A stretch of DNA of 64,000 nt from Gnetum montanum (GCA_015680685.1 MNCI01022121.1:222408-286407); one strand, 5' to 3'; positions 10,773-22,969 are shown, counted from the first letter of the stretch. The notes: generated by a model from the sequence alone, not told the origin. Program-made: numbers and translations.

Positions 10773-12776
10773 TCGGCAAAATGGGTGAAACACATCTCAC
10801 TCAGGCCGTGCAGATGCGACACAATTCTTCTATGCAACCCCCTTTAACAAAAAATGACAACATAACTCCATGCAAACGCAATCGCAGGAGAATGCTTGAG
10901 TGCTTATGCGTGAAGAAGCTACCCCTCTTCATTTGGGTCTTCCCCGTATCACATTTGCATCTTCCTCGAACCTATTTCCTCCCATACCATTCTATCCCCA
11001 GATTTCCTTATCCCTGCACCTCTATGACAGGATTATACTTGAGTATCTGTTGATGAATGCTGTTGGTACTTTCATCGGTCCGGTGTTTCATATTCTTTGT
11101 CGATGTCTTTCAGGAAAGCCCTCTAACCATCAGCAAAGAGGGGCCATTGAAACACCGTAGAAATCACGAATTGGCCTAAGGCGAAGATTCACGATTTGGG
11201 CGAAAGTTCACAGCAAAATTCGAGAACGAGGAAAAGCGAGGCGAAATGGCACCTAGCATCAAGTCCCCAAGTTCCTTACAGATTTCAAATTTTACTATGT
11301 TTTCTATCTTTACGCTATATTATGCAACATAGTGTAATGACGCATAGTGTAATTCTGTTTAACATAGTCTAACATCAGAAGGTAACTTACTTCAGCAGAT
11401 TTGGTGAACCTTAAAGACCCAAGCAACATAATATGCAAATTCTCACATATCTTGCTAAGTCTTTTGTCTAGGGTCGGATTTACACTTTGTTATGCAAGGC
11501 AGCATAATGAGCTTTAAACAGGTTGAGCTTCAAAAAGGCCAAGTTTCAAAAAAGGTCAAAAGGAAAGTCCAACGAAAGTGCGACAGATCAGCTCCTTTCT
11601 TTTTGTAGATTGACAGTTTACGCTAGTTATGCTACGCAGCATACATCAGCGTAATTTATCGTCGAGTTGATCATTTTTTACGCTTCACTACGCTTTGCTG
11701 CGTAAATGAGCGTAAAATAGCTTGACTCATTATTCCCATGCTTTCTTACACTCCACCATGCAATGCAGCGTAAAAAAATGTAATACAGCATAAAGCCAGC
11801 TAAAGCAGTTATGCATTTGCTATCCATACGCGCAATACGCTGATCAGTGTATTACGCGTAATCATGAAGCAGCTTCGGCAAAAGTGCAGGCAGCGTATGT
11901 TGCAATTTGGCGCGACATAGCCAGTTCGTCAAGTCAGTGGTATCCAGAAAGTTAGGGACACATCATCAAGATCATGCCTTTTCTGTATGTTGTCAAACTT
12001 ATAAATACCCTGGTTGGAAAAGAAAAAGGGAGACTTTTTGGACTTTTTCATAGGAGAGCGGTGGTTAGCATCTTCAACTTTTGGCAGTTATCATCTTGGA
12101 GCAGAAACAAGAGACATTCTTTGAGCATTGGCAGCAGGAGCGATCATACCTTTTGGCGAAAATACAGTTCTCCCATCGGTGACCCTTGGCAGTTTTGAGC
12201 AGAGACTACCCAAAGCGAAGAAGATAGATCAGAGATCGAGAGATCATTTGGTGAGGTTGGTAAGATCTATTAATCAGACATAGTTGGTTAATAGGCATCT
12301 GAGCTTGACCTTCCTTGCACTCCGTCTTTGGCTTACAAGGTAGACTAAGCTTCATTCTGCACTCCTTGTTAGACAGTTTTCCTTATTATTTTATCTATGT
12401 TTTGCACAAGATAATCAGAATCTTTCCATTGTAACTTTGTGTACAAAATACTCAATTTTTCGGGTCAAAGTACAGATCTTGAAATCATGCATTTTGCTTA
12501 AATTCGATTCCCTTTTGTTGCGTTAACGTTGTCATTGTTGCGATTTATCTACATCGTTTTCCTCTCCTTTTGCAATTTATCGAATCAAATTATTCCACGA
12601 AACACCTATAATCTTAGTCAATTTACTGATTTAGTAAGTCCCTATCTGATCGACAAGACCGTTCAGGGCACTGCGGATTCGTTTTCTCCAGCATAGACCT
12701 CGCACGGATCCGTGGTTAAGACTATGTACACAGATTTTGTTTGGTATTCCAGCTACCGACATTTTCCATCGTTACA
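10773..12776 (+). repeat. LTR of element A (about 2.0 kb)
   Basis: Bounded on the left by the polypurine tract and on the right by attttccatcgttaca, which matches the ends of LTR B (25936) and LTR C (62664). The first bases (tcggcaaaatgg) align with B's tgtaacttggcaaaatgg, so the initial TG has been lost. The box cttataaatacc at about 11998 is a likely TATA element and would put the transcript start near 12030. U3 (11280-11900) is crowded with TTACGC/GCGTAA motifs. There is no gene inside. Confidence 0.8.
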
Positions 12777-13799
12777 CCACGCCCTTAGTCTCACTTTCCA
12801 AAGAGTTCAAAGTTACACAAACGCTACCATCTCTTCCTAGCTAGGCAAAACATAGTCATCGACCAGATGCTACTCTTCCCGGAGAAATTCACCTCTTGGG
12901 GCGAATGGAAGAGGAAAAAGTTGATAAACAACTAGATTGTGGGTAGGACCTCTTCGACACCTTTACATAAGTAAAACATGATCTAAAGTAAAATAATACA
13001 ACATTGAGCCTCTATGACTTGCTCGTGACGTTGCAGAAACATCGTGAGGCCATGGTTCGTATGTTAACCTCCATACTCGTTGACGAAAGTATACCAGCGG
13101 ATGAAGGAGCAATTCATTCTATTATGATACCCCTCACCACTGAGAAACTTGAGCCTACCTTGTTGACCTTCCATGATGAATCTATTAAGGATGGCCCAGC
13201 AAAAGGTCAGGCAACAACAACGCCCATGTTCATCACCATTCGGGTTGGTGAACATCGAATCCGGTGGGTACATGTAGATGATGGGGAATCCACCAATGCC
13301 ATTCCCTATCCCAAAGTGGATAAACTAGGCCTAGTTGATCAGATCATTCCTACAACGACATCATGCCTAAAGTCATTTGACGGGGCACGAGTGCAAGTCA
13401 AGGGGATGGTCCACATCAACTTTGTGGTAGGGGATCAATTCCCCACAGGTGCAACTTTCATCATCGTCAAAGAGATGCCTGGATTCAATTTGATCCTAGG
13501 AAGGTCTTGGTTAGCTTAACTAAGGGCAGTTTCATCACCTATTCATCAGGAAGTCCATCTACCCTACACGGGAGGGGAGGTGGTTATCCATAGTGATGAA
13601 ATGACCCCTCAGGCTGTCAACAACGTAGAAACATAATAGGGTTTGAAAACTTGCAGATGAGCCAAAACAATGGTTAATGACAGCTTAGCTTGGGCTGAAC
13701 TACCCTTCCAGGAAGAGGATGGTGATGTGAAGGAGCAGAGTCATAAGTCTCCCGGCCCTTACGCGTCATTTAAAGTGAAGGAAATTAAGAAAAAACTAT
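12777..13799 (+). pseudogene. gag remnant and aspartic protease (element B)
   Basis: Bases 12777-12960 align with A's gag-protease linker (about 1475-1660). The open stretch 13004-13519 has the protease: MSLYDLLVTLQKHREAMVR, active-site loop VHVDDGESTNAIPYP, and FNLILGRSWLA. The frame continues past a stop at 13517 to SPIHQEVHLPY and ends with VKEIKKKL at about 13797. The Asp-Asp-Gly active site is shared with A. Upstream gag, including the zinc knuckle, is missing. Confidence 0.85.
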
Positions 13800-14139
13800 G
13801 GAATTATCAGATGAATTTTGTGGCCTAGCTATTTACGCATATCTTTACATCTCCACCAGCTATTTCATTTACATTTTTCAACTTTACTTCTTACATTTAC
13901 GCATATCTTTACGTTTCCACCAACTATTTCATTTTACGCTTGTTAGCTTTGCTTGTTACATTTACATCTATCTTTACGTTTTCCACTAGCTATTTCATTT
14001 TATGCTTGTTAGCTTTGCTTGTTACATTTATGCCTATCTTTATGTTTTCCACTAGGTATTCTATTTTATGATTTCCAGCTTTACTTGTTATATTCACACG
14101 TATCTTCACACTTCCATCAACTATCTTCTTTACTTACCT

Positions 14140-14265
14140 AAAACTAGTAAAGGCTCGAAATGGCCTAAAACTAGCGAAAGCCCGAAATGGCCTAAAAGTA
14201 GTGATCCCATTCATGCTTTGAGCATCAATCATTTAGTGGCCCGCAATAGCTTTAAACTAGTAAAT
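14140..14265 (+). repeat. Repeat array TR1 (element B)
   Basis: Four copies of the aatggcctaaaactag-type unit, three close together and a fourth after a 45-bp gap. It sits at the same place as in element A, just after the protease end. The bases on either side (13800-14139 and 14266-14466) are AT-rich; 13800-14110 repeats a segment of about 50 bp containing tttccaccaactatttcatttta. Confidence 0.75.
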
Positions 14266-14466
14266 CCATTTACGCTTTATGCTTAAAACCAACTGTAATT
14301 TGTCACAGCATCAAAAACCTATTTAGTTACGCTTCACATTAAAACGAAAACAAAAACAACAAAAGAACGTTAAACTTAACAACAATATTTGTATTAAATA
14401 CATTAAAAGAAAATATTGTCTTTTTTCCCATCTCATCATAATAAAACCATGGCTAATATAGCCACG

Positions 14467-17400
14467 CTATGAATCCCCCTTGTCCCTACTGTCCCTCGTA
14501 TCTCCTAAATCCACATCTACTTCAAGCAAATCATCCTCATAGGGGCTGCCCTTTTCATGAAGAATTTCTTCATGAGGAAGGCCCTATCTGCGAGGCTCTT
14601 CCACCTGGGGTTCCTTGCCATGACATTGACCATCTCTATCATGTTCTATTTCCTGTAGATCCCCTTCATAAGGACCTTCACGGTCGTTACGTCCATCCTA
14701 TTGAGGATCCTCCTTAGGTCGCTCCTACAATTAGACATGATACATATATTAACATAGCCATCAAACCTAAGTATAATAGAAAAGGCAAACACAATAACAC
14801 TACGATTTACCAGTGACGGTCCTACATCGGTAGCAAAAGGGACTTGTTCTAAGCCAACCCATAGTCATTGCATAATTTCATCTTTGGTTAGCTCAGACCA
14901 AACCCCGTCCCCTAGACTAGTCCCAGCCTTAACCTTACCCTTCTCCATAGAGTTCCATCAGGGTGGTTTAAGGAAGAAAGTAGGGATGGTAGTCTCACCC
15001 CCAGGAAGGGTCATTTCCCTTTCCGGAGAGGCACTTACTGTCACTTGCTCTTGGAACTTTTCAAATGCTCCGGAAGCACCAATGACGTTGAGGAATAGCC
15101 GAAGGGATTGAGCCTCAATGGAAGAATCCATATAATGTTGATGATAGGCAATGCTTCCCTGCTTATAGACATCTTTATGATCTTTTTGCGTCTGCCCCCA
15201 TTCCTAAACACTCGCGCTAAAGTCCTTCCAGTCTTGGTTCTTCTGGGCTAAGAGATCCATTTGCATTCGCTGTTCCACCAGTTCATGGCTGGTCTGGACA
15301 CTGTTCCTAATGACCATCCAATAATGGGCATAGTCAACAAAAGTCATCCTCCAGTCCTCATTGTTACTCCCCTAAGCTTGCAGGAACTCATTTCGAGACC
15401 TCAAGTCCCCAACCTCTTCACTTAATGCCACCCTTTCCTTTTTTGACCTTTGCAATTTTTTCCAAAGGTCTTCGTTCACATTTTGACATTCCCACAAGTA
15501 GCGGGTCGAGCATATAGTGCATTTATGCATCTCATTGTAAATATTGTGCAGCACGATGCTCACCTTTGATGAAGGTTCTATGATGTCTAAATCAATAGGC
15601 TCTGACGGATTCCATCTAAGGTGAGCTCCTAGTAACATAGAATAGCGGTTAGGCGTAATTAGGTAGCGTAATACCATAGTGCAATAATCCCCGTGTAATG
15701 ATCGCAATGTACCAACTTCAGGATCAACTCGCTCTAAGCGACCAATCATGTCATTGACGATGCCTTCCATAAAGGCAAATTTATCAGGAAATTCGCCCCA
15801 AGATCGGGTCACCACAGTTGACAGGTGTACGCTCTGATCACCTATTATGTAGGATAAATTGCATATGAACACATAATTGAAGAATCATGATGACTAATAA
15901 AACCTTTAGAAATAGTAGCATAAAGTTTACCATTTGACCAAAGCTAATTTCAACAAGTGCCAAAACACTTACCTTTCATAGCTCCAGTTGAAAGAACTTC
16001 GGCATCCTCCGCCGCTCCTTCCTCTTCATGAACAGGAGCCTGTGCCCTTCATGTTTTATTAACTGGGGCCTCCTCTTCCAAGACCAGGGCCCTTTCTCCA
16101 TGCTACAAAACTATAGCCCCTATTTTAGGGGTCAACCCCTCCACAACCTTCTTCTTCACTATCACCCGACATAGTTAGTTAACACAGGATTTCACTCTTG
16201 TCTAATAAAAATTACGCTATACAACTACGTCTTTACATAGCATAATTGTAAGCATTAATAGATTTCGCTACTTGCTAGCTAGAGGATTACTCCTCTTGAA
16301 TCTAACCTACACCTTCTTCCCCAGACCACCTGCTAGCTTGACAGCTTCCTCGGTCAAGCGATGCTTCTTCTATCACACCGATGAATCCACTATCTTGGTT
16401 TCCAAACTCTTCCCTCTTGACACAATGTCAGTGTAGGAGGGGAGCACCCCACCCACACTATCTTGACCTCATGTTCAAGGCACCACCATATTCTTATTCA
16501 TTACCGATAATGAATTTCTGATTCCTTCAGGAGGGTCTTATGACTGGATAGTACCGAAAACATGGGAGATCCATGGTTTGGAAATCTAGCTGCGGTCTTG
16601 TTGCATCCAAACCCCATTCCTTTGAACTACCAAGAATTCAGCGAAATGCTAGAAGTAGGCTATAAAGAAGGAAAAATGCACATTGAAGTGGGATTCGAGC
16701 TTCTTATGAAGCTTGACCATTTCTGCATGTAAACCTTTGGCAAAATAGCTTTCCCAATTGAACCGAGTACCCTCTTCCATGACCTCTTGCATAATCAGTG
16801 CCTATTCTATGGTGAGGAATCTCCCTTGTGAGAGTGTCTCAGGGATTGCCCAGGCTCAGAAAAGGGGATAAATGATGTTAGCCACCTCCAAGTCGATTTT
16901 TTCAGCAGGGATCCCCTTAGTTTCCTTCTTAACTCCTAGCCACTCCTCTATCTTTTCTTGGCACTTCAAACTTCTTTTCATCTTTTCCTCTATAGGAAAG
17001 CCATGAGAGGGGGACACAAAAGAGGTCAGTGAAAAGTTGAGCGTCTATATCAAAATTTACACGCACGTTATGTATGCATATGCAAAGACACTCAGCCTCT
17101 TCGCTGAGAGAGTTGGCTAGAGTCAACATTTTACCTGCAGTGACATCAAGGGTTATGGCCAAGAATAGGTCCATCAGTCTAGCCTTCTGAAGGTTGTTGG
17201 TCAACATGACCGGAGCCACTCTATGGCCAAGCCAGCACTATGCCTCCTTTATGTCACCATAATGGAAGAAGATATTGTTGGCCTCGTGATCGGAGGCCCT
17301 GATCGTAACTTCCCGTAATTCCCTAATTGCTGACATGAAACAAGAGTTAAGTCAAGATAACACAAAAAATAAAATAGCTTTATACATTACTATAGTTAAT

Positions 17401-18849
17401 GACATTGTACACTTGATCATTATAATAAAGTTTACCAAGCCTGAATGGTAAAGGAAATGGAGGGATTTTCCTTTGCACATCTGCGACGGTAAGGGAAGGG
17501 TCTAAAGTTCATTCCCCATCTAGCCATCCGAGTTTCCTACATTTGATGAAGAATTTGGAGTAGCAGATAGGATAATTTGGGATTTCGAAGGCCGATTGTC
17601 CCATGACACTGGCTCGTACATTAATAATGGAAGTAAATTCCTTTATGGCCCTTTCGGCTAAAGGAAATGTACCGTTATCGCCTAGTAGACCACTATTGTT
17701 AATAAAAAACCTATAGTAGACAAGGTAGCATATTACTAATTTACACTCAATATGAATTTAAACAGTAGTTAGCCTATTACAATGCCGCAAAAGGAAATAG
17801 ACACTTACCCTCTTGCATAGTACACAATGCCAGGTGGATTCTAAAAGTAGGTTCCGAGATGCCAGGCCACGAACAAAGTGTTATAGCCGTGATAATAGTT
17901 AAACTTGGGCATATCCCAAATCCAATTCAAATTCCTTAAATATTTGGTGCTCTATTCACGGTATTGCACTCGCACAATTTTAATAGAACCATCTGTCCAA
18001 AAATTTAATATGCCCTGTGTCGATCCAACTAACAGCATTTCTAAAATGGCTGCAGCTATATCACTTGGAAAATGTGACCAGAAAATTATGCTATAGTTAC
18101 GAAGGAAAAATTGCAGGAACTCCCATGCATCCCTTCGAAACCATACTGCCTCCTCCTTTACACAAGCGTGAGGAGGAGGAACGTTGGCCATGGGACGATG
18201 TAAGTAGCATAAGATGCCCACAATGTCTAAAACGATTAGAATGGGCTGTAGCATAACACTATGCAATAAAACGCATTACTATTAGACAAACTATTTAGAC
18301 ATGAATATTTAGCATGCTACCTTAGGGTTCTTTTTACACTCAGAAAATTACAAATTACACTGGAGACGCATAGTCAAAATCACCCAAACCATTGCAACAA
18401 CTCAAGGTGTATCCCTAACAATGACGATGAAACCAACACTTCATATTCCTCCAGTGTAACTTGTAACTATCACAGATAATACATTAAAAAAACTTGATTA
18501 TGCTACGCATGCTTAGACTTTTTCAGTTATACATTACATCTGCTAAATATTACTCAAACCTTTGTGACAATACAAAGTCCGCCTCTAGGATAATACAACA
18601 AACTACGATAGCCTAGTCTACGTAAACAGATACTAACACCCAACGTGACATACATGCTCGAAATAGAAACAACCATGGAATTGCAAAAAAAAAAACAACA
18701 ATAGTGCAAAAAGGGTGAAAGGAGACTTGCTGAATGAGTGGAGAAACCTCATGAGCTTCAACTCTGGCCTGTGAAACCCACTGCAAATTCTCCTGTACCT
18801 CGTCAATCTTCACCAATTTGGCATTCTTCCCTTTGACCTTTGGCGCCAT
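14467..18849 (-). pseudogene. Antisense eight-exon gene of element B (aORF-B) with FCP1-like domain
   Basis: Exons on the minus strand: 18849-18731, 18258-17809, 17710-17436, 17329-16276, 16158-15973, 15841-15713, 15628-14811, 14724-14467. Lengths 119, 450, 275, 1054, 186, 129, 818, 258; those of exons 1, 3, 6 and 7 equal aORF-A exactly. Donors are GCAAGT, GTAAGT, GTAAAC, GCAAGT, GTAAGT, GTACAT and GTAAAT. Exon 1 begins MAPKVKGKNAKLVKIDEVQ. Exon 2 has PILIVLDIVGILCYLHRP, AWEFLQFFLRNYSIIFWSH and YNTLFVAWHLGTYF, matching in order and spacing the motif I, middle and motif IV regions of FCP1/NIF phosphatases. Exon 7 has NEDLWKKLQRSKKERVALSE, a likely coiled coil. The acidic C-terminus ends DSRDKGDS and a stop at 14467. 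Several stops interrupt it. Confidence 0.82.
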
Positions 18850-19472
18850 AGCTACAGTTGAAAAAAACCTTCACAAAAAAATCATTTGTTTATGTTTTGC
18901 TCACACTCCTTTCCTACTATACCGAAATTCGAATTTGCAATACCTATGACTTGTTTTGAACAAAATCACTCGTTTATAAATGAAATGCTCAAAATTAGCC
19001 TTTTCTTTCTGTCCGATCGATGCGGAATCTTCCCGAAACGCCAATGTCAGTATGACATGAAACACAAAAATCAGGGAATTAATTTTGCAGATATCGCATG
19101 AGTCATGGTCTGAAATGACCCTAAACTAATGCACAGTTATCACCTTGAAAATCAGCCACATTAATTACAGTCTATACAAAAAATTCAAAATCAATTATTT
19201 CGATACGCTAGATACACCACATTACATCTTCTACCTTACTTTATAGAATGATTCACACTAGCATCTAGGAAACTCCGGCTCATCATTTTCCTTTTTTCAT
19301 AAACTACACATATTTGTAATGCTCCACTAAGACCTTAAACTAGAATATTCTCTGACACACAATTCTGACTCTTATTGTTTCAATGGATCGGTAGAAAAGA
19401 AAACAATATAACAACTTCCATTTTTGGCATTTTCTCTCTTTTTTCTTCTTCTTTTTTGAGGATAATTAGCCA
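18850..19472. promoter_or_regulatory. Spacer with putative aORF-B promoter and pol leader
   Basis: It is the equivalent of 7126-7622 in element A, with alignable pieces around 19090-19160 (ctgaaatgaccctaaacta versus ccgaaacaaccctaaacta). A pyrimidine-rich tract at 19430-19456 ends in gag where A has cag, so the pol acceptor may be mutated. After it comes gataattagccaATG, with an in-frame TAG before the pol start. No gene is visible. Confidence 0.4.
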
Positions 19473-20640
19473 ATGGAGGTAGCCTTATTTGCATCCCTAA
19501 CCTTGGCAGGCCCATATGGTAAGACCATTAGACATCTTGATCATGTGTTGATAGGAATAGACCCTTCACCTTGTGACACAACCATAGTAACGTTGAAAAT
19601 ATCCTCAGATTGGCCAGAACATCTAGCTCGAACTCTAGACTTGGAAGCTAGTGATGTGACCAAGGACCCTCTTGATGAGATCCCTATGGTTATGCACAAA
19701 GGTAAAAATCAAACCCTTAGAGTTAGTTCCCTTCTAGACCAACAGACGTGGAGTGGCATAATGTAAGTATTCCAAAACAATGCTGCTGTATTTGCGTTGT
19801 CGTATGAAGACATGCTAGGGTTAGACTCGAGATTAATACAGCATAACATAATTCTAGACCCATGCATCAAGGCAGTTAGACAGAAGGCACGAAAGATTAA
19901 GCTAGAAATTATGCTAGCAGTGCGTAATGAAATCACTAAGCTACATTAGGCTAGTTTCATTCATGCAGTCGATTACTCAGATTGGGTGTCCAACATTGTG
20001 GTTGTCTCCAAGAAAATAGGGGGAATACACATCTGCATAGACTTCTGGGATCTGAAAAAAGCCATGGTTAAAGATAATTTCCCATTACCAAGTATCAACC
20101 AGTTGATTGATACAATAGTTGGTCACACGCTTCTGTCCTTCATGGATGGTTTTTCAGGCTATAATCAAATCTGTATTAACCCAGAACATCAATTGACCAC
20201 AACATTCATGATGCCCTAGGGTGCCTTCTATTACACTATGATGCCTTTCGGGCTAAAAAATGCTGAAGCAACATATCAACGAGCCATGACGTACATTTTC
20301 AGTGATTACCTCTTAGGGAAAGTGAACGACTATGTAGATGACATAGCTGTCAAGTCCATAAAGTGGTAAGATCATCCAAAAGACCTCGAATTAGTCCTTA
20401 AACGATGCCTTAAGTATTATTTATAGCTCAACCCAAAGAAATATGTATTTGGAGTCAAAACAAGACGCATGTTGGGGTTTGTGGTATTAGAAATCGGTCT
20501 CTGAGTCAACCCCGACAAGGTTAAAGCCATCGTTGATTTAAATCCACCTACAAACCTTAAGGAATTACACGGGTTGTAGGGTAGACTATAATTTATCAGG
20601 CAGTTCATTTCAAAGTTAACAGATAAATTATATCTCATGC
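19473..20640 (+). pseudogene. Reverse transcriptase (element B)
   Basis: The pol N-terminus MEVALFASLTLAGPYGKTIR is open to 19766. RT follows in pieces: SYEDMLGLDSRLIQHNIILD, SNIVVVSKKIGGIHICIDF, SFMDGFSGYNQICINPEHQ, MPFGLKNAEATYQRAMTYI and the box DYVDDIAVKS at 20328-20357. Stops at about 19764, 19947, 20218, 20368, 20425 and 20577 make it non-functional. The start ATG is in the same place as in element A, supporting a separate pol reading frame. Confidence 0.9.
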
Positions 20641-21200
20641 AACATCTCCTTAAGAAGGGTGTTAATTTCGAATGTACTGATGACTGCCAGCGTGCATTTG
20701 ATGACGTAAAGCAAGAGTTGCAACACTTACTAACAGTTTTCCCACCACAAAGGGATCAGCCTTTTTACATTTATCTAGCAAACTCAAATGTCTCTATAGC
20801 TGTGTTACTTTGCCAAAAAAGGAATGATGGGTTAGAAGCCCCCATCTACTATCTCAGCCATGCTCTATTTGCATACGAAGCAAGGTATAACGAAGTCAAG
20901 TGTAACTGTTTGGCATTAGTTTTCACACTCAAAAAGTGTAGGCACTATCTTTTCCACAGCCAGGTCAACATAATTTGCAAAAACAACGTTCTGTGGCCTA
21001 TCTCAAACAACTTGTATGAGAGTAGTAGGATAGCTCATTGGAAAGCTATCATAGCTAAATTCGACTTACATTATGTTGGTCAATCATCCACTAAAGGCCA
21101 AGCCATAGCTGACCAGCTCGCAATGTCACCTATTAAAGACCAAACTACGATAGAGCCAGAATTTCCAGATGAGCATGTACATAGTTTAAGCCCTGTATCG
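20641..21200 (+). pseudogene. RNase H, first (Gypsy-type) domain (element B)
   Basis: The open frame 20637-21476 begins with the RT thumb/connection (FECTDDCQRAFDDVKQEL) and then the Gypsy-type RNase H: PFYIYLANSNVSIAVLLCQ, PIYYLSHALFAYEARYNEV, LALVFTLKKCRHYLF and HWKAIIAKFDLHYVGQ. The usual catalytic Asp of the DAS motif is Asn here (LANSN), in line with the known degeneration of this domain in Tat elements. It would remove the RNA strand after reverse transcription. Confidence 0.8.
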
Positions 21201-21640
21201 ATAGGCCTCGAAGCTACGTTATACTTCGATGGAGCTTCAACTACTAGAGGTGGTAGTGCTGCCACTGTTATTATGCTCTTCCCTGAGGATGTGCGTCTAT
21301 TGGCTTACCGCCTAACCTTCCCTTGTATGAACAATGTGGCAGAGTATGAGGGGCTCCTTAGAGGATTGCTGATACCCAGGGAACTCAACATTCAACACCT
21401 GGCAATCCGAGGCAATTTGATGCTCTTCATAAATCAAACTATAGGAGTCTATGCCTACAAATCTATGCATTTGTAGCCCTACTGTGATATGGCTAAAGAT
21501 CTCCTAAAATAATTTATGACGATCGATGTCCAACACGTGCCATGCAACGAAAACACTATGGCCGATGCACTGGCCACACTGGCACTAAACGTGCCATCAC
21601 ATTTGTTTGCCACTTGGCCCACTTTAATGATGGAATATAC
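21201..21640 (+). pseudogene. Second, archaeal-type RNase H domain (element B)
   Basis: LYFDGASTTRGGSAATVIML with NNVAEYEGLLRGL is the archaeal/plant-type RNase H (aRH) found only in the Tat lineage of plant Gypsy elements. After stops at 21474 and 21510, the frame resumes with VQHVPCNENTMADALATLAL. The catalytic Asp (FDG) and Glu (AEYE) are retained. This is the strongest lineage marker in the window. In Tat elements it is thought to compensate for the weakened first RNase H. Confidence 0.85.
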
Positions 21641-22940
21641 AAATCTCGTCATTCAAGCAACGTCAATCTCTTTACTAAACACGGGAGGAATGCCAGAATG
21701 GTATGACAAGATTAAGACTTGTCTTCTGCATAGTGAACCACTGCACGAGCTAACACACACACAAAAAGAAGTAGTACAAAAGCGTGCCAGGAAATATGTC
21801 ACCATTGGAGATAGTACTCTCTGTAGACGCTCTTTCGATGGGGTATTACTAACGTGCATTAATAATGACCAAGCACAATGAATAGTTAGCGAAGTCCACA
21901 AGGGGCTCTATGGAGGACACGTAGCCCCACGTGCCATGGCCACTAAAATCAGATGCTTAGGGTACTATTGGCCATATATGGAAAAATATTGCCTCACCAA
22001 AGTTAAGACGTGCGACACATACCAACGTTACGCAAATCTAATACACGTGCCACCAACAGAGTTACACACCACATAGATTACATGGCCATTCCAATGCTGG
22101 GGACTAGACATCATAGGCCCCATCTTGTCTAAATCTTCCACAGGACATAATTTCATTATCACTGCCATTGAGTATTTCACGAAGTGGGTTGAGGATATCC
22201 CCTTACGGAAGATTACATCTCAACAGGTTTTCCATTTCATCTTAGATAATATAGTAACTAGATTTGGACTTCCTATGACTATTGTGACCGACATTGGGCC
22301 ACAATATAGTAGTGCTGAAACCAAATCTTTTTACGATAACCTTGGTATCAAGCAATCCTTTTCCTCACCCTATTACCTGCAAGCAAATGGTCAAGCAGAA
22401 GCAACAAACAAGGTAATTATCAATCTACTCAAGAAGATGCTCAGAAACAATAAGAAACGATGGCATGAAAAAATTCTCTACATGCTATGGGAGTATCGTA
22501 TGACGTGTAGGACAGCTATAGATAGGACGCCCTATAGCCTAGTTTATGTATCTGAAGCAATGTTGCCCTTGTAATTATAGGTTTCCTCATTGTAGATGGT
22601 CCTCTCCATAGTTATAAATGAGACTCAACACAACTAGTCTAGGATCGTGGATTTAGACTCAGTAGAAGAGAAGCGCATCTAGATGCTTGATATCATCGAA
22701 AGATATTAGGACAAGCAAAGATAGAAGCACCAGCATAATCTGCATCAACGACCAATCAAGAGAGGAGAGTTATTTCTCAAGGTCATTCGTGAACCAGTAA
22801 GCAAATTCTCTGCGAACTGGGAAGGCCCTTTTCTGGTCATTCACACATATAGCAACGGAGCATTCAAATTGGCAGATATCGATGGCAATGAGTTACCAAA
22901 TCTAGTGAATCGTCTGTATCTAAAGTGGTACCACATCTAA
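21641..22940 (+). pseudogene. Integrase (element B)
   Basis: The zinc-binding region (GGHVAPRAMATKIRCLGYYW; VKTCDTYQRYA) is followed by the core with CWGLDIIGP (first Asp), VTDIGPQYSSAETKSFYDN (second Asp) and ANGQAEATNKVI (Glu), so all three catalytic residues can be read. The C-terminal domain (NWEGPFLVIHTYSNGAFKL) ends near 22930 after several stops. It would insert element cDNA into the nuclear genome. Stops at about 21880, 22075 and 22572 inactivate it. Confidence 0.88.
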
Positions 22941-22969
22941 GCATCGATTCAGCCCAAGCACAAGGTAAG

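Larger units (their letters stand above)
1..12776 (+). mobile_element. Element A: Tat-lineage Ty3/Gypsy LTR retrotransposon, 5' end outside window
   Basis: Order on the plus strand: gag, protease, repeat array, antisense multi-exon gene, reverse transcriptase, C-terminal part of integrase, second repeat array, polypurine tract, LTR. The 5' LTR and leader lie left of the window. Tat membership follows from the gag zinc-binding pattern, the RT sequence (FMDGFSGYNQ, MPFELKNAGATYQ, DYVDDIAVKS) and the lack of a chromodomain; the sister copy B also keeps the second RNase H typical of Tat. The copy is defective: gag, protease and pol have stops and frameshifts, and RNase H plus most of integrase are deleted near 8820-8858. 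Confidence 0.9.
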
